Numbered from the stretch's first letter, positions 25,992 to 34,542 are shown. The stretch is DNA of 64,000 nt from Amycolatopsis mongoliensis (GCF_030285665.1 NZ_CP127295.1:3782001-3846000); one strand, 5' to 3'. Made by a program: numbers and translations. The notes: a model not told the origin generated them from the letters alone.

Positions 25992-26798
25992 GTGCGTGCA
26001 GCGACCCCGCGGCACTACCTCATGGTGCGGCCGACGTACTTCGACGTGGAGTACTCGATCAACCCGTGGATGAACCCGAAGAAGCCGACGTTCACCGAGC
26101 TCGCCGTCACCCAGTGGGAGTGGCTGCGCGACCTGTTCGTCGACCTCGGCCACCGGGTCGAGCTGCTGGACCCGCGTCCCGGCCTGCCGGACATGGTGTT
26201 CGCGGCCAACGGCGCCACCGTCGTCGACGGGCGCGTCCTGGTCGCGCGTTTCCGCAACTGGCAGCGCGCCGCCGAGGCGCAGGCGTATCTCGACTGGTTC
26301 CCCGCGCACGGCTACCCCGAGGTGCGCCAGGCCCAGTGGGTCAACGAGGGTGAAGGCGACTACCTGGTCGCCGGCGAGCGGATCCTGGCCGGCACCGGCT
26401 TCCGCACCGCGCCGAACGCCCACCAGGAGTCGCAGGACTACTTCGGCCGCCCGGTCGTCGGGCTGACCCTGGTCGACCCCCGCTACTACCACCTCGACAC
26501 GGCGCTCGCCGTGCTGGACGCCGACACCGTGATGTTCTACCCGGCCGCGTTCTCCCCCGAAAGCCTGGAGCTGCTGGACGAGCTGTACCCGGACGCGATC
26601 CACGCGACCGACGCGGACGCGGCGGAGTTCGGCCTCAACGCCGTCTCCGACGGCAAGCACGTGGTGCTGCCGCAGTCGGCGACCGGCCTGATCGGCCGGT
26701 TGCGCGAGCGCGGCTTCGAGCCGATCGGCGTGGACATGGCGGAGCTGCTCAAGGCCGGTGGCAGCGTCAAGTGCTGCACCCTGGAGCTGCGAGCCTGA
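25992..26798 (+). CDS. Dimethylargininase / amidinotransferase-fold hydrolase
   Basis: 268 residues, start GTG 25992 with GGAGG 5 bases before it. The protein has the guanidino-modifying pentein fold. Its motifs are LPDMVFAANGATV, NEGEGDYLV (acidic substrate residues), YYHLDTAL with the catalytic His, and GGSVKCCTLEL with the catalytic Cys near the C-terminus. Family members hydrolyse dimethylarginine to citrulline and dimethylamine or handle arginine-like amidines. In other actinobacteria close relatives sit beside ornithine transaminase genes, but not here. Under the cluster operator it may provide ornithine/citrulline or act on a guanidino or amidino intermediate. That role is inferred. 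Confidence 0.85.
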   Translation: MRAATPRHYLMVRPTYFDVEYSINPWMNPKKPTFTELAVTQWEWLRDLFVDLGHRVELLDPRPGLPDMVFAANGATVVDGRVLVARFRNWQRAAEAQAYLDWFPAHGYPEVRQAQWVNEGEGDYLVAGERILAGTGFRTAPNAHQESQDYFGRPVVGLTLVDPRYYHLDTALAVLDADTVMFYPAAFSPESLELLDELYPDAIHATDADAAEFGLNAVSDGKHVVLPQSATGLIGRLRERGFEPIGVDMAELLKAGGSVKCCTLELRA

Positions 26799-26805
26799 TC
26801 GAGAA

Positions 26806-26840
26806 GGGGCGTGGGCGGACTCGTCTTCCGCGCACGCCCC
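26806..26840 (+). terminator. Terminator-like hairpin after dimethylargininase
   Basis: GGGGCGTG pairs with CACGCCCC and, after one mismatch, GCGGA with TCCGC; there is no T tract. The rest of the 328-bp convergent gap 26799-27126 holds no gene. Confidence 0.6.
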
Positions 26841-27062
26841 CGGGCGGCCTCCGGGCCGACGGCACGGGCGGGATCGGCCGAGGGCGCGGGATGCGCGCCG
26901 GCCGGCCCGCCCGTAGTCGTAGCCGGGCCCGGTCGTGCGCCGCTGCCCACGGCGACGCGGCGGGCGGCCGCGGGCCGGTTTCCGGTGAGCGACAAGGAAT
27001 TCCGCGCGGCCGGCGTGGCGAACTCGTCTCGGCCGCGTCGAGCGCTCGGCGCCGGAAAACGC

Positions 27063-27098
27063 GAGTGGCTGGAAGCGGGGGACCACTTCCAGCCACTC
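27063..27098 (-). terminator. Terminator-like hairpin after the solute-binding protein gene
   Basis: 13-bp perfect stem (27063-27075 with 27086-27098) with a 10-base loop, directly past the stop of the leftward gene that ends at 27127. Confidence 0.7.
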
Positions 27099-27126
27099 AC
27101 GACCCGCGTCGCCGCCCGTCCCCGGG

Positions 27127-28680
27127 TCAGTTCCCGGGTTCCGCCACGGTGACGCTGGTGATGTCCAGCTCGCGGAACGGGTTCGGCTGGACGTCGCGCA
27201 TGCGGGTCGACCACGCCGACAGCGTGCTCTGGTACCAGATCGGGATGGTCGGCATGTCCTCCAGGATCGTGCGCTCCGCCTGCTGGTACAGCTTCCACGC
27301 CTGCTCCGCGTCGGGCGCGGTGTCGGCTGCGTGCAGCAGTTCGTCCACGTCGGGGTTGCTGTACTTGCCGACGTTGTCCGTGGCCCCGGTGCGGAACATG
27401 GGGCTGAGGAAGTTCTCGATGGACGGGTAGTCGGCGATCCAGCCCGACCGGAAGATCGCCGTGATCTCCTGGGTGTTGAGCTTGCGGCGGAGCTCGCCCA
27501 GGGTGGGGATCGCCACGAACCGGCAGGGGACGCCCAGCGTGCGGGACACCATCGCGCAGACCTCCTCCATCCAGGGCTGGTTGGGGGAGTCGACGTTGGA
27601 CGTCAGCTGGATCTCGCCGGTGAAGCCGGTCTGCGCGAACAGCTCACGGGCCCGTTCGGGAGCGTAGGAGCACAGCTCGCCGCCCTGGTCGTCGGCGCGA
27701 CCGCTGACCGCGGGCGGCACCAGGCCGTCGGCGGGCACCTGGTGTCCCTGGAAGATCTTGTCGACGAGGGCCTGGCGGTCGATGGACATGGAGATGGCCT
27801 GGCGCACGCGGCGGTCGGCGTACCGGGAGTCGTAGAGCGGGAAGGTCACCGTCTGGATGCCGAGGTACGTGCGGTCGTGCGTGCGGCCCGGCAGGTCGCG
27901 CTGGTAGCGGTTGTCCTCGAGCGCCCAGAACGGCGTGACGTCGAGGTAGTCCAGCCGGTCGGCCATGACGTCGTGGTAGGCGTCGGCGAGGTCCGCGTAG
28001 ATGCGGAACTCGATCCCGCCGACGCGGGGCCGGTCGTCGCCGGCGTAGCCGTCGTAGCGCTCCACGAGGATGTGCTCCTCGCGTTTGCGCGAGACGAACC
28101 GGAACGGGCCGTTGCCGACCGGGTTCGCCTCGAACGCGGCCCGGTCGTCGAAGAAGGCGCGCGGAAGCGGGAAGAACGCGCAGCACCCCAGGGTGACCGG
28201 GAACTCCGAGAACGGCTCGGCGAGCGTGACCACGAACTCGTGGTCGTCCACGACGTGCAGCCCGCGCAGCCGGTCGACGGCCGAGCCGGGCGCGTTGACC
28301 TCGTCGAAGCCGTCGATGTGCGCCAGGAAGCTCGACGCCTGCATGCGGTTCGGGCCGTACGCCGTGTGGTTCCAGGCGTCGACGAAGCTGTGCGCGGTCA
28401 CCGGGGAGCCGTCGTGGAACGTCCAGCCGCGCTTGAGCCGGATGGTGAACACCCGGGAGTCCTCGGTCTCGACCGACTCGGCGACCGCGTAGTGCGGGTG
28501 CGCGTCGATCGCGTCGTACCGCACGAGCCCGCGGAACAGCGCGGCCATGATCTTCGTGCCGCCCGACTCGGTCGTGTGGCCCGGGATCAGGGCGTTCTCC
28601 GGCTCGGTCCCGTGGTAGCTGATGATCGTGCTCGCCGCAGCAACCCTGTCGCCAGGGACCGCTGTCATTCCTGTGGGCAC
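27127..28680 (-). CDS. Family 5 (oligopeptide) solute-binding protein lacking a secretion signal
   Basis: 517 residues of the SBP_bac_5 / DppA-OppA fold: IPGHTTESGGTKIMAALFRGLVRYD, LKRGWTFHDGSPVTAHSF and VRQAISMSIDRQALV are the family hallmarks. GTG 28680 has AGGAGGAG just before it. From this start the protein begins MPTGMTAVPGD, with no hydrophobic signal and no lipobox Cys. A longer upstream frame does not add one. No permease or ATPase genes are near. It may be a cytoplasmic binding protein or an enzyme-like accessory of the pathway. A cluster operator lies 70-90 bp upstream. Confidence 0.82.
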   Translation of the reverse strand: MPTGMTAVPGDRVAAASTIISYHGTEPENALIPGHTTESGGTKIMAALFRGLVRYDAIDAHPHYAVAESVETEDSRVFTIRLKRGWTFHDGSPVTAHSFVDAWNHTAYGPNRMQASSFLAHIDGFDEVNAPGSAVDRLRGLHVVDDHEFVVTLAEPFSEFPVTLGCCAFFPLPRAFFDDRAAFEANPVGNGPFRFVSRKREEHILVERYDGYAGDDRPRVGGIEFRIYADLADAYHDVMADRLDYLDVTPFWALEDNRYQRDLPGRTHDRTYLGIQTVTFPLYDSRYADRRVRQAISMSIDRQALVDKIFQGHQVPADGLVPPAVSGRADDQGGELCSYAPERARELFAQTGFTGEIQLTSNVDSPNQPWMEEVCAMVSRTLGVPCRFVAIPTLGELRRKLNTQEITAIFRSGWIADYPSIENFLSPMFRTGATDNVGKYSNPDVDELLHAADTAPDAEQAWKLYQQAERTILEDMPTIPIWYQSTLSAWSTRMRDVQPNPFRELDITSVTVAEPGN

Positions 28681-28747
28681 CGCTTCTCCTCCTGTTTCCG
28701 GGTCCGACAATCGGCCACCAGTCCAGCAGGAGGCGGGGTTGGCCACC

Positions 28748-28773
28748 ATTGTCCGGGCCGTGGACAATCAATG
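28748..28773. promoter_or_regulatory. Operator-like site (cluster motif, site 5)
   Basis: ATTGTCC (28748-28754) and GGACAAT (28762-28768) are perfect 7-bp arms around 7 bases. Read leftward, the second arm extends to TTGATTGTCC, the shared motif. It stands 70-90 bp before the solute-binding protein start. Confidence 0.65.
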
Positions 28774-28846
28774 CTCCGATCCCACGGGAAAGCCCGCCGC
28801 ACGAAGGAATCGTGCGGCGGGCCGGGGGAGGGAGGGACGTTCGGGG

Positions 28847-30130
28847 TCAGGCGGCGCTGGGCAGCTCCGCCTCGGTGCGGTCGGCTTCGGGGGCCTTCTT
28901 CTTCCGGACCTGCATCGACAGCAGGGCCGCGGTGATGCTCAGCGCGCCGGCGACGTACCAGGCCACCGCGTAGTCGCCGAGGTTGTCCCGGACGACGCCC
29001 GCGACAGTGGAGGCGAAGGCGGCGCCGACCTGGTGACACGCGAAGACCCAGCCGAAGACGATCCCCGCGCTCATGCCGAAGTGCTCGCGGCACAGCGCGA
29101 CCGTCGGCGGGACGGTGGCGATGAAGTCCATGCCGAACAGGATCACGAAGATGATCATCGGCCCGGTGACCGTCTGCCCGAAGATCGAGGGCAGGACGAG
29201 CAGCGAGATGCCGCGCAGGGTGTAGAAGACGGCGAGCAGGATCCGGGAGTCCATGCGGTCGGTCAGCCAACCGGACAGGAGGGTACCGACCAGGTCGAAC
29301 ACCCCGATGCCGGCCAGCAGGCTCGCCGCGGTGACCTGACCCATGCCGTGGTCGTGGGCCGCCGGGATGAAGTGCGTGTTGACGAGGCCGTTGGTGGTGG
29401 CGCCGCAGATCGCGAAGCCGACCGCCAGCAACCAGAACACCTTGCTGCGAGCCGCCTTCTTCAGGCTGTCGACGGCCAGCCGGGCGGCGCCGCCGCTGGG
29501 CGGCGGGACGGGCACGACCTCGTCGCCGCCGAACGGCGGGATCCCCAGGTCGGCCGGGTGCTCGCGGAAGAAGATCAGGATCATCGGGACGGTGGCGAGG
29601 GCGACGATGGCGACCGTCGTCGCCGCGGTGCGCCAGCCGCCCGCCGTCTGGGTCAGGGAGGCGACCAGCGGCAGGAAGATCAGCGAACCGGTCGAGCCGC
29701 CCGCCGACAGAAGGCCGGTCACCAGGCCCTGGCGTTTGACGAACCAGCGGTTGCCGAGTGTGGCCACGAAGCCGAGGGAGATCGAGCCCGCGCCCAGGCC
29801 GACGCAGACGCCCCACAGCAGCACGAGCTGCCAGGCGGCGCTCATGAAGATGGTCAGCCCGCTGCCCACGGCGATGAGCGTCATCGCGCCGGCCGTCACC
29901 TTGCGCATGCCGAAGCGCTCCATCAGCGCGGCGGCGAAGGGGGCGGTGACGCCGTAGAGCGCGAGGTTGACCGACATGGCGAACCCGATGGTTCCCCTCG
30001 ACCAGCCGAACTCCGCCTGCAGCGGGTCCACCAGGGCGCCGGGCGTCGCCCGGAAACCGGCCGCACCCACCAGTGCGACGAAGCCGATGCCCGCGATCAT
30101 CCAGGGCCACAGCTGCTTATTGCGACTCAT
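28847..30130 (-). CDS. MFS transporter (probable exporter)
   Basis: 427 residues with 12 predicted membrane segments and a central charged loop (FFREHPADLGIPPFGG, then the KKAARSK stretch). It is of the oxalate/formate antiporter-like (monocarboxylate) MFS type, with FGWSRGTIGFAMS and GAGSISLGF near the N-terminus and GWVFACHQVGAAFAS in the C-terminal half. ATG 30130 is used. It reads towards the solute-binding protein gene and is divergent from the GlxA-type regulator with 70 bp between. Export of the cluster product or import of an acid are both possible. Confidence 0.85.
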   Translation of the reverse strand: MSRNKQLWPWMIAGIGFVALVGAAGFRATPGALVDPLQAEFGWSRGTIGFAMSVNLALYGVTAPFAAALMERFGMRKVTAGAMTLIAVGSGLTIFMSAAWQLVLLWGVCVGLGAGSISLGFVATLGNRWFVKRQGLVTGLLSAGGSTGSLIFLPLVASLTQTAGGWRTAATTVAIVALATVPMILIFFREHPADLGIPPFGGDEVVPVPPPSGGAARLAVDSLKKAARSKVFWLLAVGFAICGATTNGLVNTHFIPAAHDHGMGQVTAASLLAGIGVFDLVGTLLSGWLTDRMDSRILLAVFYTLRGISLLVLPSIFGQTVTGPMIIFVILFGMDFIATVPPTVALCREHFGMSAGIVFGWVFACHQVGAAFASTVAGVVRDNLGDYAVAWYVAGALSITAALLSMQVRKKKAPEADRTEAELPSAA

Positions 30131-30200
30131 GCCGTAAGCGTCGGGTACCGCGGGCGTCCCGGCCAGTGACCTGAAGGCCATCCTATGAAAGAATTCGGCC

Positions 30201-31175
30201 ATGGCCGGGCCACATGAGATCGCGGTGCTCGCGTTGGACGAGGTGGTCGCCTTCGACCTGGGCGCGACGACCCAGATCTTCCACGCGGCGCGGGGGCACG
30301 GCGGCGAGCGACTGTACCGGGTGCGCATCTGCACACCCGGTGGACGACCGGTGCGGACGTCGTCGCAGTTCACGGTCACCCCCGACGACGGCTTGGAGCT
30401 GCTGGCCGAGGCCGACACGGTGCTGGTCGCCAGCGTCCACTACGAGTCGCCCGTGCTGACCGCCGGCAAGCTCGACGACACGGTGCAGGAGGCGTTGCGC
30501 GCGGCCGCGGACCGCGGCGCGCGGGTGATGTCGACGTGCACCGGCGCGTTCGTGCTCGCGTCGGCGGGCCTGCTCGACGGCCTGCGCGCGACGACCCACT
30601 GGGCGCACGCCGACCAGTTCCGGTCGCTCTTCCCCGACGTCGACCTCGACCCGGACGTGCTGTTCGTCGACGAGGGCGCCATCCTGACCTCGGCGGGCGT
30701 CGGCGCAGGCATCGACCTGTGCCTCCACGTGATCCGCGAAGACCACGGTTCGGCCGCGGCCACCATGGTCGCCCGCCTCTGCGTCGTGCCGCCGTGGCGC
30801 CCGGGAGGCCAGTCGCAGTACATCGTGCGCCCGGTTCCGGAGGCGACCGACACGTCCACCGCCGCGGTTCGCGCGTGGGCCCTGGAACGCCTCGACGAGC
30901 CCCTGGAGGTGGGGGTCCTGGCGGCGAGAGCGCGGATGAGCATCCGCACGTTCAGCCGCCGCTTCCGCGACGAGACGGGCATGAGCCCGGCCAAGTGGGT
31001 GTCGAAGGAGCGCGTGGAGCAGGCCCGTCACCTGCTGGAGACGACGGACCTGACGATCGAGCAGGTCGCGCGGCACGCGGGCTTCGGCACGAGCACGGCA
31101 CTGCGCCAGCAGTTGAGCGCTACCCTCGGCGTCACCCCGACCACCTACCGCGCGACCTTCCGCTCAGCGGGCTGA
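30201..31175 (+). CDS. GlxA-type transcriptional regulator (DJ-1/PfpI + AraC HTH)
   Basis: 324 residues. The N-terminal DJ-1/PfpI-like domain (IAVLALDEVVAFDLG) has STCTGAFVLASAGLL, the nucleophile-elbow region with Cys. The C-terminal AraC/XylS double HTH includes ARMSIRTFSRRFRDETGMSP and the second helix pair IEQVARHAGFGTSTALRQQ. It is divergent from the MFS gene, which is its most likely target. It lacks the cluster motif in its upstream region, so it may sit just outside the regulon. Confidence 0.9.
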   Translation: MAGPHEIAVLALDEVVAFDLGATTQIFHAARGHGGERLYRVRICTPGGRPVRTSSQFTVTPDDGLELLAEADTVLVASVHYESPVLTAGKLDDTVQEALRAAADRGARVMSTCTGAFVLASAGLLDGLRATTHWAHADQFRSLFPDVDLDPDVLFVDEGAILTSAGVGAGIDLCLHVIREDHGSAAATMVARLCVVPPWRPGGQSQYIVRPVPEATDTSTAAVRAWALERLDEPLEVGVLAARARMSIRTFSRRFRDETGMSPAKWVSKERVEQARHLLETTDLTIEQVARHAGFGTSTALRQQLSATLGVTPTTYRATFRSAG

Positions 31176-31224
31176 CGAACATCGAGGACCGCGTTCCGCC
31201 GATGCCCCCGCCGTTCGGGGCGGG

Positions 31225-32454
31225 TCAGGCGTGCACCGTCACCGGGAACTTCGCCGGTCCGCGCAGGTTGATGCGGCCGTTCCACTCGAGCTCGCCCGCG
31301 AAGCCCAGCCCCGGGAACCGCTCCACCAGGCGGCTCACCGCCACCTGACCCTCCAGCCGGGCCAACGCCGCACCGAGGCAGTGGTGCGGACCGGCCCCGA
31401 ACGACACCTGGTGCCGCGCCTCCGCCCGGTCCAGGCGCAACTCCGCGGCGTCCGGGCCGAAGAACCGCTCGTCGCGGTTCGCTGAGCCCAGGCACGCCAG
31501 CACGAACGTTCCCGCCGGGATCTCCTTGCCCGCCACCGTGTGCGGGGACGTCGTGATCCGCCGGGTCTGCTGGACCGGGGAGTCGTAGCGCAGGAACTCC
31601 TCCACCGCGTTCGGCGCCAGATCCGGCCGGTCGCGCAGCAGAGCTTGTTGCGATGGGTTGCGCAGCAACGCGTTCACGCCGTTCGCGATCAGGTTGACCG
31701 TGGTCTCGTGGCCCGCCACGTACAGCAGGACCACCTGGGCCACCAGCTCGTCGCCGTCCAGGACCTGGCCGTCGTGCTCGGCCTGGATCAACGCCGTCAG
31801 CAGGTCGTCCGCCGGGTGGTCGCGCTTCCACGCGATCACTTCGCGGGTGATCCCGCTCAGCTCCGCGTCCGCTGCCGTGATCGCGCGGGCCGTCTCCTCG
31901 TCGGCGACGATCTCCAGCGAGCGCACCAGGGTTCCGCTCAGCTCGCGGATGCGGGAATGGTCCGTCGGGGGCATGCCCAGCATCTCGGAGATCACCGCGA
32001 ACGGGAGCGGGAACGCCAGCTCCTCGACCAGGTCCGCGTCGCCCTTCTCGGCCATGCGGTCCAGCGCGGAGTCCACCAGACCGACGATCTTCGGCTCCAG
32101 CGCCGCGATCGCGCGGCGGGTGAACACCTTCGTCACCAGCGACCGCAGCCGCGTGTGGTCGGGTGGGTCGCGGTCGAGCATCGAGAGGTTCAGCGCGCCC
32201 GGATCGGCGTCCGGGGTGAGCGCGGCGGCCTGGTCGAGCAGCGGCCCGGGCGCCAGGTTCCCGACCTCCACCGAGAGCCCGGCCTTCAGCAGCGCCGAGA
32301 CGTCTTCGTAGCGCGAGACGAACCAGAACCCCAGCGGGTGGTCCTGCACCGGGTCTTCGTCGCGCAGCACCTTGTACTGCTCGTACGGGTTTTCGAAGAA
32401 GCCGGGCGCGAACGGGTTGAACAGGGCTTCGTCCGGCTCGATCAGATCGGTCAT
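31225..32454 (-). CDS. Cytochrome P450
   Basis: A 409-residue soluble bacterial P450. I-helix AGHETT near residue 240, ExxR in EEFLRY near residue 280, and the haem loop FGAGPHHCLG with the thiolate Cys near residue 350. ATG 32454 is preceded by GGGGGTT. It is divergent from a TetR gene 60 bp away, with a palindromic operator between, so induction by the P450 substrate is likely. There is no ferredoxin gene beside it. The substrate cannot be told. Confidence 0.92.
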   Translation of the reverse strand: MTDLIEPDEALFNPFAPGFFENPYEQYKVLRDEDPVQDHPLGFWFVSRYEDVSALLKAGLSVEVGNLAPGPLLDQAAALTPDADPGALNLSMLDRDPPDHTRLRSLVTKVFTRRAIAALEPKIVGLVDSALDRMAEKGDADLVEELAFPLPFAVISEMLGMPPTDHSRIRELSGTLVRSLEIVADEETARAITAADAELSGITREVIAWKRDHPADDLLTALIQAEHDGQVLDGDELVAQVVLLYVAGHETTVNLIANGVNALLRNPSQQALLRDRPDLAPNAVEEFLRYDSPVQQTRRITTSPHTVAGKEIPAGTFVLACLGSANRDERFFGPDAAELRLDRAEARHQVSFGAGPHHCLGAALARLEGQVAVSRLVERFPGLGFAGELEWNGRINLRGPAKFPVTVHA

Positions 32455-32481
32455 CGCAACCCCCAGATGCACTGTGTCGGT

Positions 32482-32500
32482 GACATACGCAGTGTATGTC
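32482..32500. promoter_or_regulatory. Perfect inverted repeat operator between P450 and TetR genes
   Basis: GACATAC, 5 bases, GTATGTC, in the 59-bp divergent intergenic region. It is placed to control both genes and is probably bound by the TetR protein. Confidence 0.75.
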
Positions 32501-32513
32501 CTATGCTTTGCGC

Positions 32514-33149
32514 ATGTCGACTGTCAAGAGCCGGCGGGAGCAGTACTCCGAGGCCACCCGGGCCGCCCTGCTGACGGCGGCCACCCGCCGGTTCGCCGAG
32601 CACGGCTTCGCCGGGACGGCGCTGGAGGACATCGCCGGCGACATCCAGGCCACGCGCGGCGCGATCTACCACCACTTCGCCAGCAAGACGGCGTTGTTCG
32701 AGGCGGTCTTCGAGCAGCTCGAGACCGAGGCGATGGAGCTGTCCGCGAGCGCGGCGGCGCGGGCGGCGACCCCCTGGGCGGCGGCGTTCGCGGCCCTCGA
32801 CGTGTTCCTCGACCGCTGCTGCGACCCGGTGTACGGCAAGCTCGTCTGGCGGGAGGCGCCGCTCGCCCTCGGCTGGCTGCGCTGGCAGGCCGCCGAGGAG
32901 CAGTACGCCTACGGGCTCGTCGAGCAGCTCATCAAGGCACTGGTGGACGGCGGCGACATCGACGACCAGCCGCTCGAGACCACGACGCGGCTGGTCTTCG
33001 GCATGCTCGGCACGGCGGGGATGGCGCTGGCCGAGGCGTCCGATGTGGACAAGCCCCGGCTGAAGGCGGAGTACGCCGCCGTCATCGGGCGGATGGCCTC
33101 CGGGTTGCGTCCGGTGGGCGGCGAAGTGGGCGCTGTTTTTAAATCGTGA
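32514..33149 (+). CDS. TetR family transcriptional regulator
   Basis: 211 residues. The N-terminal HTH has FAEHGFAGTALEDIAGDIQATRGAIYHHFASKTALFEAVF in normal TetR order. The remainder is a helical ligand-binding domain with Trp/Leu-rich helices. Start ATG 32514. Divergent from the P450 gene across a perfect 7+7 palindrome; autoregulation and repression of the P450 are likely. Confidence 0.92.
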   Translation: MSTVKSRREQYSEATRAALLTAATRRFAEHGFAGTALEDIAGDIQATRGAIYHHFASKTALFEAVFEQLETEAMELSASAAARAATPWAAAFAALDVFLDRCCDPVYGKLVWREAPLALGWLRWQAAEEQYAYGLVEQLIKALVDGGDIDDQPLETTTRLVFGMLGTAGMALAEASDVDKPRLKAEYAAVIGRMASGLRPVGGEVGAVFKS

Positions 33150-33341
33150 CCTAGCCCTTTTGGGCGGCCGATTTATACGATTTTTCAAACCTTTCGAGTT
33201 AATGGGGACACCCTGTGTAGACGCTGTGGGGTCCGTGTAAGCTCCGGTCTCGCTTGACCGGGTGATCGCTCACCCGAATCAGTGGCCGCCGATCGGGGCG
33301 CGCGGCCCTGCCGTCGCGGTTCGGGCTCGGATAGGAGATTT

Positions 33342-34484
33342 ATGCAGGTCAGGTCCACTCTCGTGCGTGGCGGGATCGCGGCTGTCGCCGCGGCCGCCGC
33401 GGTCATGATCGGTTCTCCGGCCGCGCTGGCCGACGACGGTGCCGCGCGCGGCCGCGTCGACGCGCACGGCGGAACGGTCGGTTACCGGCTCAACCTCGGC
33501 AAGGGCGGCGACTACATCGCCGAACTGTTCGACATGAAGCTCTCGAACGGCAGCACGCTCAAGCTCTACTGCGTGCAGATCACCGTCGGCCTGCGCACCG
33601 ACGTCGACATGGTCGAGCGGCCGTGGAACAAGTACCCCGCCGAGGGCCCGTTCAAGGCGAACAGCGCGAAGATCAACTGGGTGCTGCACAACGGCTACCC
33701 GGGCACCGGCCTCGACGCGCTGGGCAAGGCGCTGAAGAAGCAGGGTGTCGAGGTGCACGACGGCGTCTCCGAGCGCGAGGCCATCGCCGCGACGCAGGCC
33801 GCCGTGTGGCACTTCAGCGACGGCGTGAACCTGGACGCCACCAAGCCGCTGGCCGAGGAGAACTCGGCCGACGCCAACGCCGACGTCGCCGCGCTCTACG
33901 CCTACTTCACCGGTGACCAGAACAAGGGCATCGGCGAGCAGCCGAAGCCGACGCTGAACATCGCCGCGGACAAGACCGAGGGCACGGCCGGCGGCAAGAT
34001 CGGCCCGTACAGCGTCGCCACCAGCGGGGACATCACCTCGCTGACCAGCCAGCTGCCCGAGGGCGTCAAGATCACCGACGCCGACGGCAAGGAGCTGAAG
34101 GGCTCGGACGTCAAGGACGGCAGCAAGCTGTACGTCGACGTCCCGGCGGGCACGAAGCCGGGCAAGGGCGCCTTCACCCTCAAGGCCAGCGGTGAGCTGG
34201 ACACCGGCCGCCTGTTCGTCGCCGAGAACTACGCGAAGCAGCCGGCGCAGTCGCTGATCGTCGCCGACTCGGAGAAGACCGAGGTGACCGCGAACGCGGC
34301 CGCCAGCTGGACCGAGGCCGGTGCCCCGACCACCGCGCCGAGCACCCCGGCCGGCTCGAACGGCGGGGGCGGCGAGCTCGCCAACACCGGTGTCGACGCC
34401 GCGGTTCCGTTCACCGTCGGTGGCCTGCTGCTCGGTGGCGGCGCGCTGATGCTGCTGGTGAACCGGCGTCGCAGCCGCGCGTAA
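33342..34484 (+). CDS. Thioester-domain wall protein with LAXTG sorting signal
   Basis: 380 residues. ATG 33342 with GGAG 4 bases before. Signal peptide to about residue 30 (cleavage ALA-DD). An N-terminal thioester domain has YCVQI with Cys77 and ATQAAVWHF with Gln152, the pair that forms the internal Cys-Gln thioester used for covalent attachment to surfaces. A beta-sandwich stalk and a Thr/Pro/Ser linker follow. The C-terminus has LANTG (346-350), a hydrophobic segment and RRRSRA, a class E sortase type signal. It should be a surface adhesin. It stands alone with a terminator after it. Confidence 0.87.
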   Translation: MQVRSTLVRGGIAAVAAAAAVMIGSPAALADDGAARGRVDAHGGTVGYRLNLGKGGDYIAELFDMKLSNGSTLKLYCVQITVGLRTDVDMVERPWNKYPAEGPFKANSAKINWVLHNGYPGTGLDALGKALKKQGVEVHDGVSEREAIAATQAAVWHFSDGVNLDATKPLAEENSADANADVAALYAYFTGDQNKGIGEQPKPTLNIAADKTEGTAGGKIGPYSVATSGDITSLTSQLPEGVKITDADGKELKGSDVKDGSKLYVDVPAGTKPGKGAFTLKASGELDTGRLFVAENYAKQPAQSLIVADSEKTEVTANAAASWTEAGAPTTAPSTPAGSNGGGGELANTGVDAAVPFTVGGLLLGGGALMLLVNRRRSRA

Positions 34485-34506
34485 GCAGCGCTAAGCAGTA
34501 CCCGGG

Positions 34507-34542
34507 AACGGGGCCGGTCCGCTGTGGACCGGCCCCGTTTTC
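34507..34542 (+). terminator. Terminator after the thioester protein gene
   Basis: 14-bp perfect stem AACGGGGCCGGTCC with 34526-34539, 5-base loop, ending in TTTT. Confidence 0.9.

Noticed and set aside
33180..33341. c-di-AMP (ydaO-type) riboswitch before the thioester protein gene
   Set aside because: A small GGGTGA...TCACCC hairpin is present, but the conserved riboswitch core could not be found by eye.
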